Shown: positions 45,877 to 56,067 of the stretch, one piece after another
Layout of the letters: the number at the start of each line of letters is the position of its first letter
Numbering within the stretch: position 1 is the stretch's first letter
DNA from: Nitrospirillum viridazoti CBAmc
GTDB taxonomy: Bacteria > Pseudomonadota > Alphaproteobacteria > Azospirillales > Azospirillaceae
Direction of reading: 5' to 3'
DNA: 64,000 nucleotides
Assembly: GCF_000730165.1 (NCBI RefSeq)
Contig: NZ_CP022111.1
Location: 1,674,001-1,738,000, forward strand
Notes under the pieces: model-generated
Told to the model about the DNA's origin: nothing
The model's input: only the letters and a program-made list of their open reading frames with translations
The model's database searches: none
Made by a program: the position numbers and the translations under genes

Positions 45877-46260
45877 GTGTCCTTGAATATCCAGGTCCTC
45901 GTCGTCGATGACTACGCGACGATGCGGCGCATCATCAGGAACCTGCTCACGCAGATCGGCTTCACCAAGATCGACGAGGCCGCCGACGGCGCCGAGGCGT
46001 TGGCCAAGCTGCGCGCGTCCACTTTCGGACTGGTCATTTCGGACTGGAACATGGAGCCGATGACTGGCCTTCAGCTCCTTAAGGAAGTGCGCGCGGACGT
46101 CCGCCTGAAGGGCACGCCCTTCATTATGGTGACCGCGGAGTCCAAGACCGAGAACGTCGTTGCCGCCAAGGAAGCCGGCGTCAACAACTACATCGTGAAA
46201 CCTTTTAACGCCGACACGCTGAAGAAAAAGATCGAGAGCGTCATCGGCGCGCTGGGGTGA
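45877..46260 (+). CDS. cheY: Chemotaxis response regulator CheY
   Basis: This 127-residue single receiver domain carries all the key residues: acidic pocket in VLVVDDYATMRRI, phospho-acceptor Asp in VISDWNMEPMTG, Thr in IMVTAES and Lys in YIVKPFNADTLKK. It switches flagellar rotation when phosphorylated. Start is GTG 45877 (MSLNIQVLVVDD); an upstream frame to 45754 lacks support. Its TGA overlaps the cheZ ATG by one base, so the two are co-translated. No other chemotaxis gene is in the window. Confidence 0.93.
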   Translation: MSLNIQVLVVDDYATMRRIIRNLLTQIGFTKIDEAADGAEALAKLRASTFGLVISDWNMEPMTGLQLLKEVRADVRLKGTPFIMVTAESKTENVVAAKEAGVNNYIVKPFNADTLKKKIESVIGALG

Positions 46261-47138
46261 TGCCTGTGTCGGATTTCTTTTCCGACCTGTCTGACGAGGA
46301 ATACGCCCGTATCGAGGACGCGCTGCAGTCCACGGCGCGCGGGCGTGCCTTTCTGCGCATGCGGGACCGCCGGGGCCGCGTCGTCGCCATCGACGACGTG
46401 CGCCGCCTGTTGAAGGAAGCCAAGACGGGGGGCGAGGTCGACAGTTCCGGCGCCCATATCCGCATCCTGCGGCGGGAGCTGCAGGAAATGGCGTCACACA
46501 TCGCCCAGACCCGGCGCGAAATCGCGGCCTTGAAGCCGGACGACCCCTCGGCCAACCGCATCATGCTGGCGACCGAGGAACTGGATGCCATCCTGCAGGC
46601 GACCGAGCACGCCACCACCGAGATCCTGAACGGGGCCGAGCGTATCCAGTCGGTGGCAGACCGCCTGCGCGGCGAGTCGCCGGCGGTGGCCAGCGAACTG
46701 GACAACGAGGTCATGGAGATCATGACCGCGTGCAGCTTCCAGGACATCACCGGCCAGCGCATGACCAAGGTCGTGAACACCATGCGCTATATCGAGCGCC
46801 GGGTGCACACCATGATCGAAATCTGGGGCCTGGAAACCGAAGCGGCCGAGGCCATCATGGACGACCCGCAGGACGTCCGGCCCGATAGCCATCTGATGCA
46901 CGGCCCCGCCCTGCGTGGCGGTATCGACCAGAACATGGTTGATGCCCTGATGGATGGCGGTGGCTTCGCCCCGGTGGCCGCCCCCCCGCCGCCTCCACCG
47001 CCCCCGCCGCCCGCCCCGGTCGCGGCGCCGCCGCCAGTGGCGCCGCCGCCCCCGCCGCCCAAGCCAGCCAAGGCACCAGAGCCCCCCGCCAGCGACGGCA
47101 AGCTGAGCCAGAGCGCCGTGGACGACATGTTCCCGTAA
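46260..47138 (+). CDS. cheZ: CheY-phosphate phosphatase CheZ
   Basis: The 292-residue product is helical with the CheZ active motif CSFQDITGQRMTKVVNTM, including the catalytic Gln and Asp. It removes phosphate from CheY. A long Pro/Ala-rich linker (about residues 243-278) precedes a C-terminal helix (GKLSQSAVDDMFP), the expected CheY-binding tail. It starts at ATG 46260 overlapping cheY and ends before a strong terminator. Confidence 0.9.
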   Translation: MPVSDFFSDLSDEEYARIEDALQSTARGRAFLRMRDRRGRVVAIDDVRRLLKEAKTGGEVDSSGAHIRILRRELQEMASHIAQTRREIAALKPDDPSANRIMLATEELDAILQATEHATTEILNGAERIQSVADRLRGESPAVASELDNEVMEIMTACSFQDITGQRMTKVVNTMRYIERRVHTMIEIWGLETEAAEAIMDDPQDVRPDSHLMHGPALRGGIDQNMVDALMDGGGFAPVAAPPPPPPPPPPAPVAAPPPVAPPPPPPKPAKAPEPPASDGKLSQSAVDDMFP

Positions 47139-47143
47139 GACCG

Positions 47144-47170
47144 CCCCCGGATGCCCCCCGCATCCGGGGG
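47144..47170 (+). terminator. Rho-independent terminator after cheZ
   Basis: CCCCCGGATG (47144-47153) pairs perfectly with CATCCGGGGG (47161-47170) around a 7-base loop, and TTCGCTTTT follows. It closes the cheY-cheZ operon. Confidence 0.85.
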
Positions 47171-47339
47171 TTCGCTTTTGCGGCCGGCCGCCGGTCCACG
47201 TCTAAAACGCCCCATGAAAGATTGCTGACGGGCCGAGAACCCGGGCGACAGGCCTGCGATCCTTTGCCATCCTGCAAACGAACGAATAGCGCCCCCGACG
47301 GTGCGGCCGGCGGACGGCCGTCCAGGAGGGCGGGGCCGG

Positions 47340-48110
47340 ATGGGGCAGATGAGGATTACGGCAACCGGTGCGAAAGGCACCGCCGCCGGCGTGATCCCGC
47401 GACGCGGGGTACTTGGCGGCGTCCTGGGCGGCGCTGCGCTATGGGCCACGGCTGCGCGGCAGACTGGAGCGCAAACGCCCGCCGTCCGCATTGGCGGCAA
47501 CCCCGCCTGGTTCCCCTATAGCTGGGAGGAGGGGGATAGGCTCCGTGGCCTGGGGGCCGAGAAGGCGCAGGCCGCATTGGATCACCTGGGGCTGGCGGCC
47601 ATACCTTTGACGTTCGGCCGCTGGCAAAGGGCACTGGCGGCGCTGGAGCACGGCCGGGTGGACCTGCTGGTCTCCGCCCTGTGGAACGCCGAGCGCACGG
47701 ACCGCATGCTCTATACCGCCCCTTATGCCGGTGACGACGTGCGCGCCTTCGTGCGCAGTACCGATGTGGGGCGCTACCGCACCGTCGCCGATTTGTTCGG
47801 CCGCGCGGGTGTTGCTCCGCTGGGCAGCGCCTATGGCGCAGAGATGGACGCGCTGGAGTCCCGTGGCCTGAACCTGGAACGCAGCGGCACGACGGAGGGC
47901 ATGCTGCAGCGCGTGCGCTACGGCCGGGCGGATTTTTGCGTCCTGGTTCATCGCAACGGACTGCATCTGCTGGAGACGCTGCATTTGGCGGGCGAGCTGG
48001 CGCCCCTGCCCTTTGCGCTGACGCGCGTGCAAATCCGCATGCTGATCCGACGCGACGGTCCCCTGGCCGACCGGCTGGACGCCCTGAACACCCTGATCAC
48101 CGACGCGTGA
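47340..48110 (+). CDS. Extracellular solute-binding protein, family 3 type
   Basis: The product is about 256 residues with a signal (IPRRGVLGGVLGGAALWATA, then ARQTGAQ) and the binding fold (VRIGGNPAWFPYSWEEGD, RLRGLGAEKAQAALDHLG, GRVDLLVSALWNAERTDRML, YTAPYAGDDVRAFV). It probably binds an amino acid or similar small solute in the periplasm. No permease gene is adjacent, so it may be an orphan binder. Start at ATG 47340 (GGAGG 10 bases before) or ATG 47349. Confidence 0.8.
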   Translation: MGQMRITATGAKGTAAGVIPRRGVLGGVLGGAALWATAARQTGAQTPAVRIGGNPAWFPYSWEEGDRLRGLGAEKAQAALDHLGLAAIPLTFGRWQRALAALEHGRVDLLVSALWNAERTDRMLYTAPYAGDDVRAFVRSTDVGRYRTVADLFGRAGVAPLGSAYGAEMDALESRGLNLERSGTTEGMLQRVRYGRADFCVLVHRNGLHLLETLHLAGELAPLPFALTRVQIRMLIRRDGPLADRLDALNTLITDA

Positions 48111-48218
48111 TGCGCCACCGAGGCAACGACACCGCCATGTCGCGCATACTTGTCTGAGTGAGCGACCTGTCTGTATTCTCCGGGGGATAGCCCCCGCCCG
48201 TCCAACGGATCCCCACGC

Positions 48219-48623
48219 ATGCCCGGCAAACGCTATCTCATCGAATTCGTCGTGGCCCTGCTGGCCTACGGCTTGCTGATGACCCTGGCCCTGATGGCCT
48301 TGAACAACGGCTGGGTCCAGGGCGGCACCCGTACCGTGGTGGCCTTCGCCCCCATGGTAGCCTGCGTCGGCATCTGGTGGGCCGTGGTGCGCCACCTGCG
48401 CCGCAGTGGGCCGGAAGAGGGACGGGTGCAGCTGATCGCCATCGGCTTCGCCTTCGCCGGCACCGCCCTGCTGACCTTCACCTACGGCTTCCTTGAGGTC
48501 GCGGGCTTTCCGCGCCTGTCCATGTTCACGGTGTGGCCGCTGATGGTGCTGCTGCTGGTCGTGGGTCAGTTCCTGGGGCGCTGGCTGCAGGCACCGGAGG
48601 GGGACGAGAATGACGAGGAGTGA
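48219..48623 (+). CDS. Four-helix membrane protein
   Basis: The 134-residue product has about four hydrophobic segments (FVVALLAYGLLMTLALMALN, VVAFAPMVACVGIWWAVV, LIAIGFAFAGTALLTFTYGF, WPLMVLLLVVGQFLGRWL) and an acidic tail EGDENDEE. This small membrane family is often paired with a short XRE regulator, as here 48 bp downstream. Function unknown. Confidence 0.75.
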   Translation: MPGKRYLIEFVVALLAYGLLMTLALMALNNGWVQGGTRTVVAFAPMVACVGIWWAVVRHLRRSGPEEGRVQLIAIGFAFAGTALLTFTYGFLEVAGFPRLSMFTVWPLMVLLLVVGQFLGRWLQAPEGDENDEE

Positions 48624-48671
48624 CGCCCCGACCCGTAATGGGAAGGGCCGCCATCACAAAGGGCTTCCCGT

Positions 48672-48872
48672 ATGAACAACCGCCTGCGTGAGATGCGCGC
48701 CCGCTATGGCTGGACCCAGGCCGACCTGGCCCGCCGGCTGGACGTGTCGCGCCAGACGGTCAACGCGCTGGAGACGGGCCGCTACGACCCGTCGCTGCCC
48801 TTGGCCTTCAGGATTGGACGCCTGTTCGGCCTGCCCATCGAGATGATCTTCCGCGACGACGCGACGCCCTGA
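48672..48872 (+). CDS. Short XRE-family regulator
   Basis: The 66-residue product is almost only a helix-turn-helix: [40 protein letters not shown] and [13 protein letters not shown]. It resembles the YozG type, which usually accompanies a small membrane protein. ATG 48672 comes shortly after the membrane-protein gene, so the two form an operon and it may regulate it. Confidence 0.88.
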   Translation: MNNRLREMRARYGWTQADLARRLDVSRQTVNALETGRYDPSLPLAFRIGRLFGLPIEMIFRDDATP

Positions 48873-48906
48873 CGGGGCTGTTCAGAATCGGGACTGTCAC
48901 ACGAGT

Positions 48907-49644
48907 TCAGGCCAGCGCTTCCGCCACGGCGCGCAGCACGTCCGGATTACGGCACATGGTGACATGGGCGCCATCCACGGCGACCACCCGGCCCTGCGGT
49001 TCCGGCACCCAGCAGCTTTGCCAGGCGACGACGCCGTCGTCGCGGCTGTAGATGGCGGTGGTGGGCATGGGCAGGGGTCGGGACAGCTGCCCAGGCTCCA
49101 AATCCTCGGGATAATGGCGGGCAATCAGGCGGATCAGGGGCTCCAGGGGTGTGGCCGTGGGCAAGCGCACCGGGCTGCCGATGGTGACCACGCGACGCAC
49201 CTGGTCCGGCCTGTGCTGCGCCAGGTCGCGGGCCAGCAGGCCGCCCAGGCTGATGCCCACCACATCGATGGTCGTGCCCGTCACGGCGCAGATCTCATCC
49301 AGCCGGCGGCGCAGGCCGGCACGCGCCGGCGCAGTCGGCCCCCAGTTGATGCCCAGCCCCCAGGTCTGGGGCGCATGGCCGCACCGGTCCAGGAAGGCGC
49401 GCAAAGGCTGGGTGAAGAGATCGGTGGTAAGGAAGGCCGGTATGACCAGGACGGTGCGGTCGCCGGCCGGCAGGGGCGGTGGCGGCGCGGGATGATAGCT
49501 GGGCAGCGACCAGATCTCGCCCCACAGGCCGCGATACGACGGGCAGTGCACCGCCCCCGTACGATCGAAAACGTCCGTCAGATCCCGCATCGCCACCTCA
49601 CCCCTTAAACGATTGGCGGTGAGACGAAACGGTTCAAGCGCCAT
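48907..49644 (-). CDS. Alpha/beta hydrolase, lipase-like
   Basis: The 245-residue product has the nucleophile elbow GISLGGLLARDL, an acid in YSRDDGVVAWQS and a histidine in DGAHVTMCRNP. These form a Ser-Asp-His triad. No signal peptide is clear, although the first residues are not hydrophobic. The fold resembles class-2 lipases/esterases. Its substrate is unknown and no functional partner is adjacent. Confidence 0.75.
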   Translation of the reverse strand: MALEPFRLTANRLRGEVAMRDLTDVFDRTGAVHCPSYRGLWGEIWSLPSYHPAPPPPLPAGDRTVLVIPAFLTTDLFTQPLRAFLDRCGHAPQTWGLGINWGPTAPARAGLRRRLDEICAVTGTTIDVVGISLGGLLARDLAQHRPDQVRRVVTIGSPVRLPTATPLEPLIRLIARHYPEDLEPGQLSRPLPMPTTAIYSRDDGVVAWQSCWVPEPQGRVVAVDGAHVTMCRNPDVLRAVAEALA

Positions 49645-49697
49645 GATGGCACCCTAACCCAAAAGACCGGGCATCAAGTCAAGTTGACCCGTGGCTC

Positions 49698-51950
49698 TTA
49701 CCTATGGAGCGGCCCCACCCCGGACGCCCCCACATGGGCCGACAGCGCGTCCGCCAGGGCGGCGACCACGCCGGGCCAATCGCCGGGGCGGGCCTGGCGG
49801 AACAGGGTGGCGGTGGGATACCAGGGGCTGTCCGTCCGCCGGGTCAGCCAACGCCATTCCGAGCCCGTGTCCAGCATCAGCCACAGGGGCCGGCCCAAGC
49901 CGCCGGCCAGATGGGCCACGGCGGTGTCCAGGGTGATGACCACATCCACCTGGGCCAGGATGGCGGCGGTGTCGGCGAAGCTGCGCAGACCGTCGCCCAC
50001 GTCCAGAAGGTCCTCGCGCACCGCCAGGGGCAGGTCCACCGTTTCCAGATCCCGGCGGCCGTCATCCGTCTGTACCGACACCCAGCCCACGCGGCCAGCC
50101 AGGCGCGCATCGGTCAGCAGCGGCAGCAGGGGTGCCAAGCGGGGCGCCCGGTGGCGGTGATAGGGAAACAAGGTCGAGCCCGCCCAACTGAGCGCCACCC
50201 GCACCGTCGGCAAGGTGTCCAGCACGCCGGCCCAGCGCGCGACGGCATCGGCCGGCGGGGCCAGGTAGGGCACCGTGTCCGCTGCCCAGCCCAAGCCCGT
50301 GCCCGCCAGGGACAGCAGGGCCACGCAGTCCGCCTGCATCCACTGGTGCCCTGGCCAGGGCGACGGCAAGGGGTCGCGCAGGGTGCCGACGTCTTCCACC
50401 AGGTCGGAGGCCGCCAACAGGTCCAGCAGGATATCCATGCCCCGGAACACCACCCGCATGCCCGCCGCCCGCAGCGGCCGCGCATAGCGGATGAACTGCA
50501 TCACGTCGCCATGCCCCCGGGTGGCGGTGACGACCAGATGGGTGCCTGACCTCACCACGCCGTCCCAGGCGGGCACATCGGCCAAGCCTTGCCCCAGGCC
50601 GGGCATGTGCCGGCGCCAGGCAAAATGGGGGGCGCCGCCGACGACGTCCCCCTGCTGCAGCAGGGCCATGCCCAACCCCTGGTGCAACACCGCGATGTTG
50701 GCGTCGCGCGTGGGCGGATGATGGTCCAGGGCCGTGCGGAAACAGGATTCCGCCGCCACGGGATCCCCGCGCCGCAGCGCGAGGAAACCCTGGTTGGCGT
50801 GCGCTTCGGCCGAGTGGGGGTCAAGATCCAGGGCGGCGGCCACATGGACGGCCGCCTCATCCACGCGGTTGGCGTCGATGCAGGCGGCCGCCGCAGTCAC
50901 GCGCAGGTCCGCCCGTTCCGGCGCCGCCTCCACTGCCCGCAGGATGGGCGCCAGAGCGGCCTCCGGGTCATACGCCGCCAGCAAGGCGATAGCCAGGTCG
51001 CGCCAGGCGTCTACCCCCGGCACCGCCGCCGCCCGCGCCTGCGCCACGGCCACCGCGTCGCGCGCCAGGCCGCACGCACACAACGCCCGGGCCAGATTGC
51101 CCTGGACGCGGGGGGCGTCGACACCAGAGACCATCCCCCGGGCCTGTTCCTGCGCCAGATAATCCAGCGCCAGCCGATAAGCGGCGGCGGCGGCGAAGCT
51201 GTCGCCCTGGGCGAAGCGGGCGTCACCCAACTGGGCCAGTAGGCTGGCGCGCGCGCCGATGACCGTCAGGGCGTTGTTGATCACCTCTGCCGCCTCGGCC
51301 GGCCGACCCAGCTGATACAGGGCGACGGCTTGGTTGCTGTGGTGGGCCACATTCTGGGGCGCATGCCGCACCGCCGCCGCGAAATGCTCGACAGCGGCTT
51401 CATCCCGCACCTGCAGCGCCAGCACGCCCAGCATGTTCCAGGCGTCGGCATACGTGCCGTCGGCAGCCAGGGCTTCGCGGCACAGGGCTTCCGCCGCCCC
51501 CAGGTCGTCCGTGCGCAGCCGCTGCCGCGCCAGGGCCAGCAGGGCCACGGCATCCCCCTGCGGCGGCGGTGCGGGAACCGCGGGCACGGCGGCCAGCCGC
51601 GCCGCAACCTCCCGCACCCAGGGTGTGCCGGGTGCCGCCAGCGCCAGGGCCCGCCGCCAGCTGGCCGCCGCGTCCTCCAGCCGTTCCAGGTCCGCCAGCA
51701 CCAGGCCCAGGCTGGCATGCAGATCGGCCATGGCGTCGAAGCGCGTCAGGGCCTGGCGGATGTGGGACTCCGCCTCTTTCAGGCGGCCGGTCTGGGCCAG
51801 CAGCATACCCAGCAGGTGGGCGGCATCGCCCCGCCCGGGATCGCGCGTCAGGACCTGGCGATAAATGGCCTCCGCCGCCTCGTGCTTGCCGGCCTTGTGC
51901 AGGCCCACGGCGTAACGGACCAGGTCATCGGTTTGGAAGGTGTCGGTCAT
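49698..51950 (-). CDS. TPR protein with a glycosyltransferase-like C-terminus
   Basis: The 750-residue product has many TPR-type helical repeats ([60 protein letters not shown] and others). The last about 270 residues resemble a GT9/heptosyltransferase fold ([53 protein letters not shown]). Such proteins may glycosylate cell-surface or flagellar components, which is inferred. A second member lies at 52512-54338. The two are separated by an opposite-strand bufferin gene. Confidence 0.85.
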   Translation of the reverse strand: MTDTFQTDDLVRYAVGLHKAGKHEAAEAIYRQVLTRDPGRGDAAHLLGMLLAQTGRLKEAESHIRQALTRFDAMADLHASLGLVLADLERLEDAAASWRRALALAAPGTPWVREVAARLAAVPAVPAPPPQGDAVALLALARQRLRTDDLGAAEALCREALAADGTYADAWNMLGVLALQVRDEAAVEHFAAAVRHAPQNVAHHSNQAVALYQLGRPAEAAEVINNALTVIGARASLLAQLGDARFAQGDSFAAAAAYRLALDYLAQEQARGMVSGVDAPRVQGNLARALCACGLARDAVAVAQARAAAVPGVDAWRDLAIALLAAYDPEAALAPILRAVEAAPERADLRVTAAAACIDANRVDEAAVHVAAALDLDPHSAEAHANQGFLALRRGDPVAAESCFRTALDHHPPTRDANIAVLHQGLGMALLQQGDVVGGAPHFAWRRHMPGLGQGLADVPAWDGVVRSGTHLVVTATRGHGDVMQFIRYARPLRAAGMRVVFRGMDILLDLLAASDLVEDVGTLRDPLPSPWPGHQWMQADCVALLSLAGTGLGWAADTVPYLAPPADAVARWAGVLDTLPTVRVALSWAGSTLFPYHRHRAPRLAPLLPLLTDARLAGRVGWVSVQTDDGRRDLETVDLPLAVREDLLDVGDGLRSFADTAAILAQVDVVITLDTAVAHLAGGLGRPLWLMLDTGSEWRWLTRRTDSPWYPTATLFRQARPGDWPGVVAALADALSAHVGASGVGPLHR

Positions 51951-52128
51951 GGGCGGAGGCTTTCCTTCAGGCTTTCCCGTCTTTCGAGACCTGCACGCAC
52001 GATACTATCCGTTTTGTCGCACGATCCGCGCTAAAGGCTGTTTTGCAAGTATCGCCGCCTGCCCTTATCTTCCCCCTAGCCGGAGGGGCCGACACGGCCG
52101 TCACCCGGTCCCAACAGGAGGAAGGCCC

Positions 52129-52470
52129 ATGTCTCAATCCCGTGTTTCGCCTGCCGTTCGGCAGGCCGCCGACAATCCTGCCACGCCGCAGACGGCCGTG
52201 ACCGTCGCGGCGGCCCTGGCTGGCGCCCTGGCGCTGGCGGCGTTCGCCGGCCCGGCCCACGCCGCCGACGCCACCGAGAAGTGCTATGGCATCTCCAAGG
52301 CTGGACAGAACAGCTGCGCCAACGCCTCCGGCAGCCATTCCTGCGCTGGCCAGTCCACCAAGAACTATGACGGCCAGGACTGGAAGGCCGTGAAGGCCGG
52401 CACCTGCGCCAGCATGGGCGGCAAGACCGAGGCGTTCAACGGCACCGGCACGCCGAAGGACGGCAAGTAA
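52129..52470 (+). CDS. Orphan bufferin-type peptide precursor (DUF2282, BufA-like)
   Basis: The 113-residue product has a long N-terminal leader ([20 protein letters not shown]) and a four-Cys mature part: [54 protein letters not shown]. This matches DUF2282/BufA, whose family members are cysteine-modified copper-binding peptides made with BufB and BufC. AGGAGG lies just before the start. No BufB, BufC or DoxX gene is visible, so modification would have to come from elsewhere. A hairpin follows at 52478-52512. Confidence 0.85.
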   Translation: MSQSRVSPAVRQAADNPATPQTAVTVAAALAGALALAAFAGPAHAADATEKCYGISKAGQNSCANASGSHSCAGQSTKNYDGQDWKAVKAGTCASMGGKTEAFNGTGTPKDGK

Positions 52471-52477
52471 GATTTCG

Positions 52478-52512
52478 GCGGCGGGGACGGGCCATCCAGG
52501 CCGCCCCGCCGC
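52478..52512 (+). terminator. Hairpin after the bufferin gene
   Basis: GCGGCGGGG (52478-52486) pairs with CCCCGCCGC (52504-52512) across a 17-base loop. It overlaps the end of the opposite-strand TPR gene, and there is no T run, so support is moderate. Confidence 0.45.
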
Positions 52513-54338
52513 TATTCCGCGACCTGGGCGCGCAACGCCGCCGCCATATCCGCGACCACGCCAGGCCAGTCGCCGGGGCGCCGCTGCCGGAACAGGCGGG
52601 CGGTCGGGTACCACGGGCTGTCCTCCCGCCCCAAGAACCAGCGCCATTCGCTGCCCGTATCCAGCATCAGCCAAAGCCGACGCCCCAGGGCCCCGGCCAG
52701 GTGGGCCACGCCCGTGTCCAGCGCGATGACCAGATCCGCCTGTGCCAGGATGGCCGCGGTATCGGCCAGGCTGCGCAGCCTATCGCCCAAATCCAGGAAA
52801 TCCGTCCGGTCGGCCAAGCCGGCACCCACCGTCGCCAGGTCGCGCCGCCCATCGTCAGTCTGGACGCAGACCCAGCCCACCCGGCCCGCCAGCGCCGGAT
52901 CGTCCAGCAGCGGCAGCAGGGGCGCCAGGCGCGGCGCCCGGTGGCGGTGGTAGGACAGGCGGGTCGCCCCCGCCCACACCAGCGCCACGCGGAACGGCGG
53001 CAGGCCATCCAGCACCCCCGCCCAGTGCTGGACGGCGTCCGGTGGCGGCACCAGATAGGGGACGGTATCAGACGCGAAGCCCAGGGACGTCGCCGCCAGG
53101 GGCAGCAGCGCCAGGCAATCTGCCTGCACCCAGGCGGCATCCGGCGGCAGCAGCTGGGCCAAAGGCCCCGCCTCCTCCACCAGGCCGGATGCGTTCAGCA
53201 GATCCACCAAGGCACCCATGCCCCGAAAGATGACCCGCATGCCCGCCTGGCGCAGGAACGGGGCATACCGGATGAAGTGCATGACATCGCCCAGTCCCTG
53301 GGTTGCCGTCACCACCAGCGCGACACCGGGCCGGACCACGCCATCCCATACCGGTATGCCGGCCAGCGCCGGCCCGAGGCCCGGGGTCCGATAGCGCCAA
53401 GCGAAATGGGGGGCGCCACCGGCGATGTCGCCCTGGCGCAGCAGGGCCGTGCCCAGGCCTTCATGCAGGGCGGCCAAGGGAAGGCCACCGCCAGCGGGCG
53501 TGCCATCGAGGGCGGCGCGGAAAGCAGCGGCGGCCCCAACGGCGTCGTCACGGCGCAGCGCGATGAATCCGCGGTTGGCCTGGGCCTCGGCCATGTCCGG
53601 CGCCAGGGCCAGGGCGGACGCCACCTGCGCCGCCGCCTCGTCGATGCGGTTGGCATCGATCAGAACGGCGGAGGCGACGACACGCAAATCGGCCCGGTCC
53701 GGCGCCAGCGCCACGGCGGTCAGCGCCGGTTCCACCGCCGCGTCCACCTGGCCGGCCACCAGCAGGGTATTGGCCAAGTCGCGCCAGGTGAGGGCGCCGG
53801 GCGCCAACGTCACCCTTTCCCGCGCCACTGCCACCGCCTCATCCCACCAACCGCAGGCGCACAGGGCACGCACGAGATTGCCCTGAACCCGTATCCTCTC
53901 AGGGCCGGGCGCCAGATGGTCCAGCCCGGCGCGATAGGCCGTGACGGCGCCGGGGGCGTCGCCCTGCGCCATCCGCGCGTCGCCCAGGGCCGCCAGCAGC
54001 CCACCATGGGGGCCCAGCAGGGACAGGGCGCGGCCGAGTGCCGCAGCGGCATCCGCCGGGCGGCCCATCTGGTAAAGCGCACCGGCGAGGTTGCGGTGAT
54101 GCTCCAGTACTTGGGGGCCATGGTGGGCGGCCTGGGCGAAGCACTCCGCTGCTGCCGCGTCCCGACGCTGCAGCAACAGGACGCCCAGCATGTTCCAGGC
54201 GGCGGCGCAGGCGGGATCCTGGGCCAGCGCGTCACGGCACAGCGCCTCCGCCCCCGCGCCATCACCCGCGTCGAGCCGCGCGTGCGCCTGGGCCAGCAGC
54301 ATACGGGCGCGCTCGTCGGCGTCGGGCACGTCTGTCAT
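52512..54338 (-). CDS. TPR protein with a glycosyltransferase-like C-terminus, second paralogue
   Basis: The 608-residue product is a shorter relative of the protein at 49698-51950, with fewer TPR repeats. Shared blocks are NMLGVLLLQRRDAAAAECFA, TQGLGDVMHFIRYAPFLRQA, IALDTGVAHLAGALGRRLWL and [20 protein letters not shown]. The pair probably arose by duplication, with the bufferin gene lying between them on the other strand. Target and donor sugar are unknown. Confidence 0.85.
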   Translation of the reverse strand: MTDVPDADERARMLLAQAHARLDAGDGAGAEALCRDALAQDPACAAAWNMLGVLLLQRRDAAAAECFAQAAHHGPQVLEHHRNLAGALYQMGRPADAAAALGRALSLLGPHGGLLAALGDARMAQGDAPGAVTAYRAGLDHLAPGPERIRVQGNLVRALCACGWWDEAVAVARERVTLAPGALTWRDLANTLLVAGQVDAAVEPALTAVALAPDRADLRVVASAVLIDANRIDEAAAQVASALALAPDMAEAQANRGFIALRRDDAVGAAAAFRAALDGTPAGGGLPLAALHEGLGTALLRQGDIAGGAPHFAWRYRTPGLGPALAGIPVWDGVVRPGVALVVTATQGLGDVMHFIRYAPFLRQAGMRVIFRGMGALVDLLNASGLVEEAGPLAQLLPPDAAWVQADCLALLPLAATSLGFASDTVPYLVPPPDAVQHWAGVLDGLPPFRVALVWAGATRLSYHRHRAPRLAPLLPLLDDPALAGRVGWVCVQTDDGRRDLATVGAGLADRTDFLDLGDRLRSLADTAAILAQADLVIALDTGVAHLAGALGRRLWLMLDTGSEWRWFLGREDSPWYPTARLFRQRRPGDWPGVVADMAAALRAQVAE

Positions 54339-54593
54339 GGGCGATCACGTCCTTGGAGGCACGAGGGGCCGTCAATTCGCCGCACCTTACAGCCAGCGGA
54401 CCCAATTGGCATCGGGCCGAATTGAAACCGCCACCGCGGCCCTCCCCAAGGCCGCAGGCATGACGAGCTAACGGTCCTGCGTTCACCTTACCAAGGGCAG
54501 GATCAGGTCGCCCCCCGCCGGATCATGGTCTAGGGTGCATCGACATCCTCACCGTCCCTCCAGACACAATTTCCCGAGAAGGGGCCCCCTCCC

Positions 54594-55955
54594 ATGGCAA
54601 TGGCAGCATACCGACGCACCCGCCGCCTGTGGCTTTCACGCGAGGGGTGGCAACGGCGGCTGGTATTCTGGGGTGGTGGCGTGCTGGTGGGCCTGGCGGC
54701 CGTCGTCTTCGCCGCCCTGGCGGACAAGGCGCAGGAACTGTTCGGTAGCGCTATCGCAGGCCGGCCCTGGCTGCCCCTGCTGCTCACCCCTGCGGGGCTG
54801 GCGCTGTCGGCCTGGCTGACGCGGGCCTATTTCCCCAATGCCGGCGGCAGCGGCATACCCCAGGCCATTGCCGCCCGGGAACTGCGCGACCAGCGGGAAC
54901 GGACCGCCCTGGTCTCAATCCGCCTGGCGGTGGGCAAGATCGTGCTGACCCTGGTGGGGCTGGCGGTCGGCGCCTCCATCGGGCGCGAGGGGCCGACGGT
55001 GCAGGTGGGCGCCTCGCTCATGCACCGGGTGGGCGCCACGTTCGGCGGACGCTTCCCCGGCCTGCTGCTGGCCGGCGGCGCCGCCGGCGTCGCCGCCGCC
55101 TTCAACACGCCCCTGGCCGGAATCGTCTTCGCCATCGAGGAGATGGGGCGCGGCTTCGACATGCGTACCGGCGCCCTGGTGCTGGCCGCCGTGACCGTGG
55201 CCGGTGCCGCCCCGCTGGCCATCCAGGGCGATTATCTCTATTTCGGGCAAAGTACGGCCCATATGGCCACCTGGCAGGATTGGGCGCTGGTGCCACTGTG
55301 CGGCGTCGTCGGTGGCCTGGCCGGCGGCGCCTTCAGCCGCGTGGTGGTTCGCATGGCCAAGGGTGTCGGCCACTGGCCAGGCCACGCCGGCCGCGCCGGG
55401 CGCTGGATCAAGGCCCATCCCATCCCCTTCGCCGCCTTCTGCGGCCTGGCGCTGGCCCTGCTGGGCCTGGCCACCGGCGGCGACACCTATGGCACCGGCT
55501 ATGCCCAGGCCAAGGCCCTGCTGGAGGCGGCGTCCCATCCGCAAGCCGCGGCCGCGGTGTCCCCCATCTTCGGGCCGGCCAAGTGGCTGGCCACGGCCCT
55601 GTCTTCCGTCAGTGGCATTCCCGGCGGCATCTTCTCCCCCTCGCTGGCCGTGGGCGCCGGCTTGGGTGCGGAACTGGGGCATCTGCTGCCCGGCGCCAAT
55701 GCCGAGGTCGCGGTGCTGGTGGGCATGGTCGCCTATTTTGCCGGCGTGGTGCAGGCGCCCATCACCGCCTTCGTCATCGTGCTGGAGATGACGGGCAACC
55801 ACGCCATGGCCGTGCCCATCATGGCCGGCAGCCTGATCGGTTGCGGCGCCGCCCGCATGATGGGGGCGGAGGCGGTATACCACGCCCTGTCCCACGGATT
55901 CCTGGACCGGGCGCACAAGGCCATCGCCGCCCGGGGACCGTCCGCCGCCCGCTGA
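54594..55955 (+). CDS. ClC-family chloride channel/transporter
   Basis: The 453-residue product has the ClC signatures: AGGSGIPQAIAARE-type first selectivity segment (NAGGSGIPQA), GREGPTVQVGASL with the gating Glu, and SVSGIPGGIFSPSLAVGAGL. About ten to twelve hydrophobic helices are visible. It moves chloride, possibly in exchange for protons. No CBS regulatory domain is seen after the channel core. Start is ATG 54594; ATG 54600 is possible. Confidence 0.92.
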   Translation: MAMAAYRRTRRLWLSREGWQRRLVFWGGGVLVGLAAVVFAALADKAQELFGSAIAGRPWLPLLLTPAGLALSAWLTRAYFPNAGGSGIPQAIAARELRDQRERTALVSIRLAVGKIVLTLVGLAVGASIGREGPTVQVGASLMHRVGATFGGRFPGLLLAGGAAGVAAAFNTPLAGIVFAIEEMGRGFDMRTGALVLAAVTVAGAAPLAIQGDYLYFGQSTAHMATWQDWALVPLCGVVGGLAGGAFSRVVVRMAKGVGHWPGHAGRAGRWIKAHPIPFAAFCGLALALLGLATGGDTYGTGYAQAKALLEAASHPQAAAAVSPIFGPAKWLATALSSVSGIPGGIFSPSLAVGAGLGAELGHLLPGANAEVAVLVGMVAYFAGVVQAPITAFVIVLEMTGNHAMAVPIMAGSLIGCGAARMMGAEAVYHALSHGFLDRAHKAIAARGPSAAR

Positions 55956-56067
55956 CCCTGGCACGGTCGCGCCCCAGGGACGGGGACCGACCAACGGAAT
56001 ATACCGGGTTGGGTGAATGCCGACGTATATTGCATACGATAAGAACCCCGCCTGGAGCCTTCACGCC

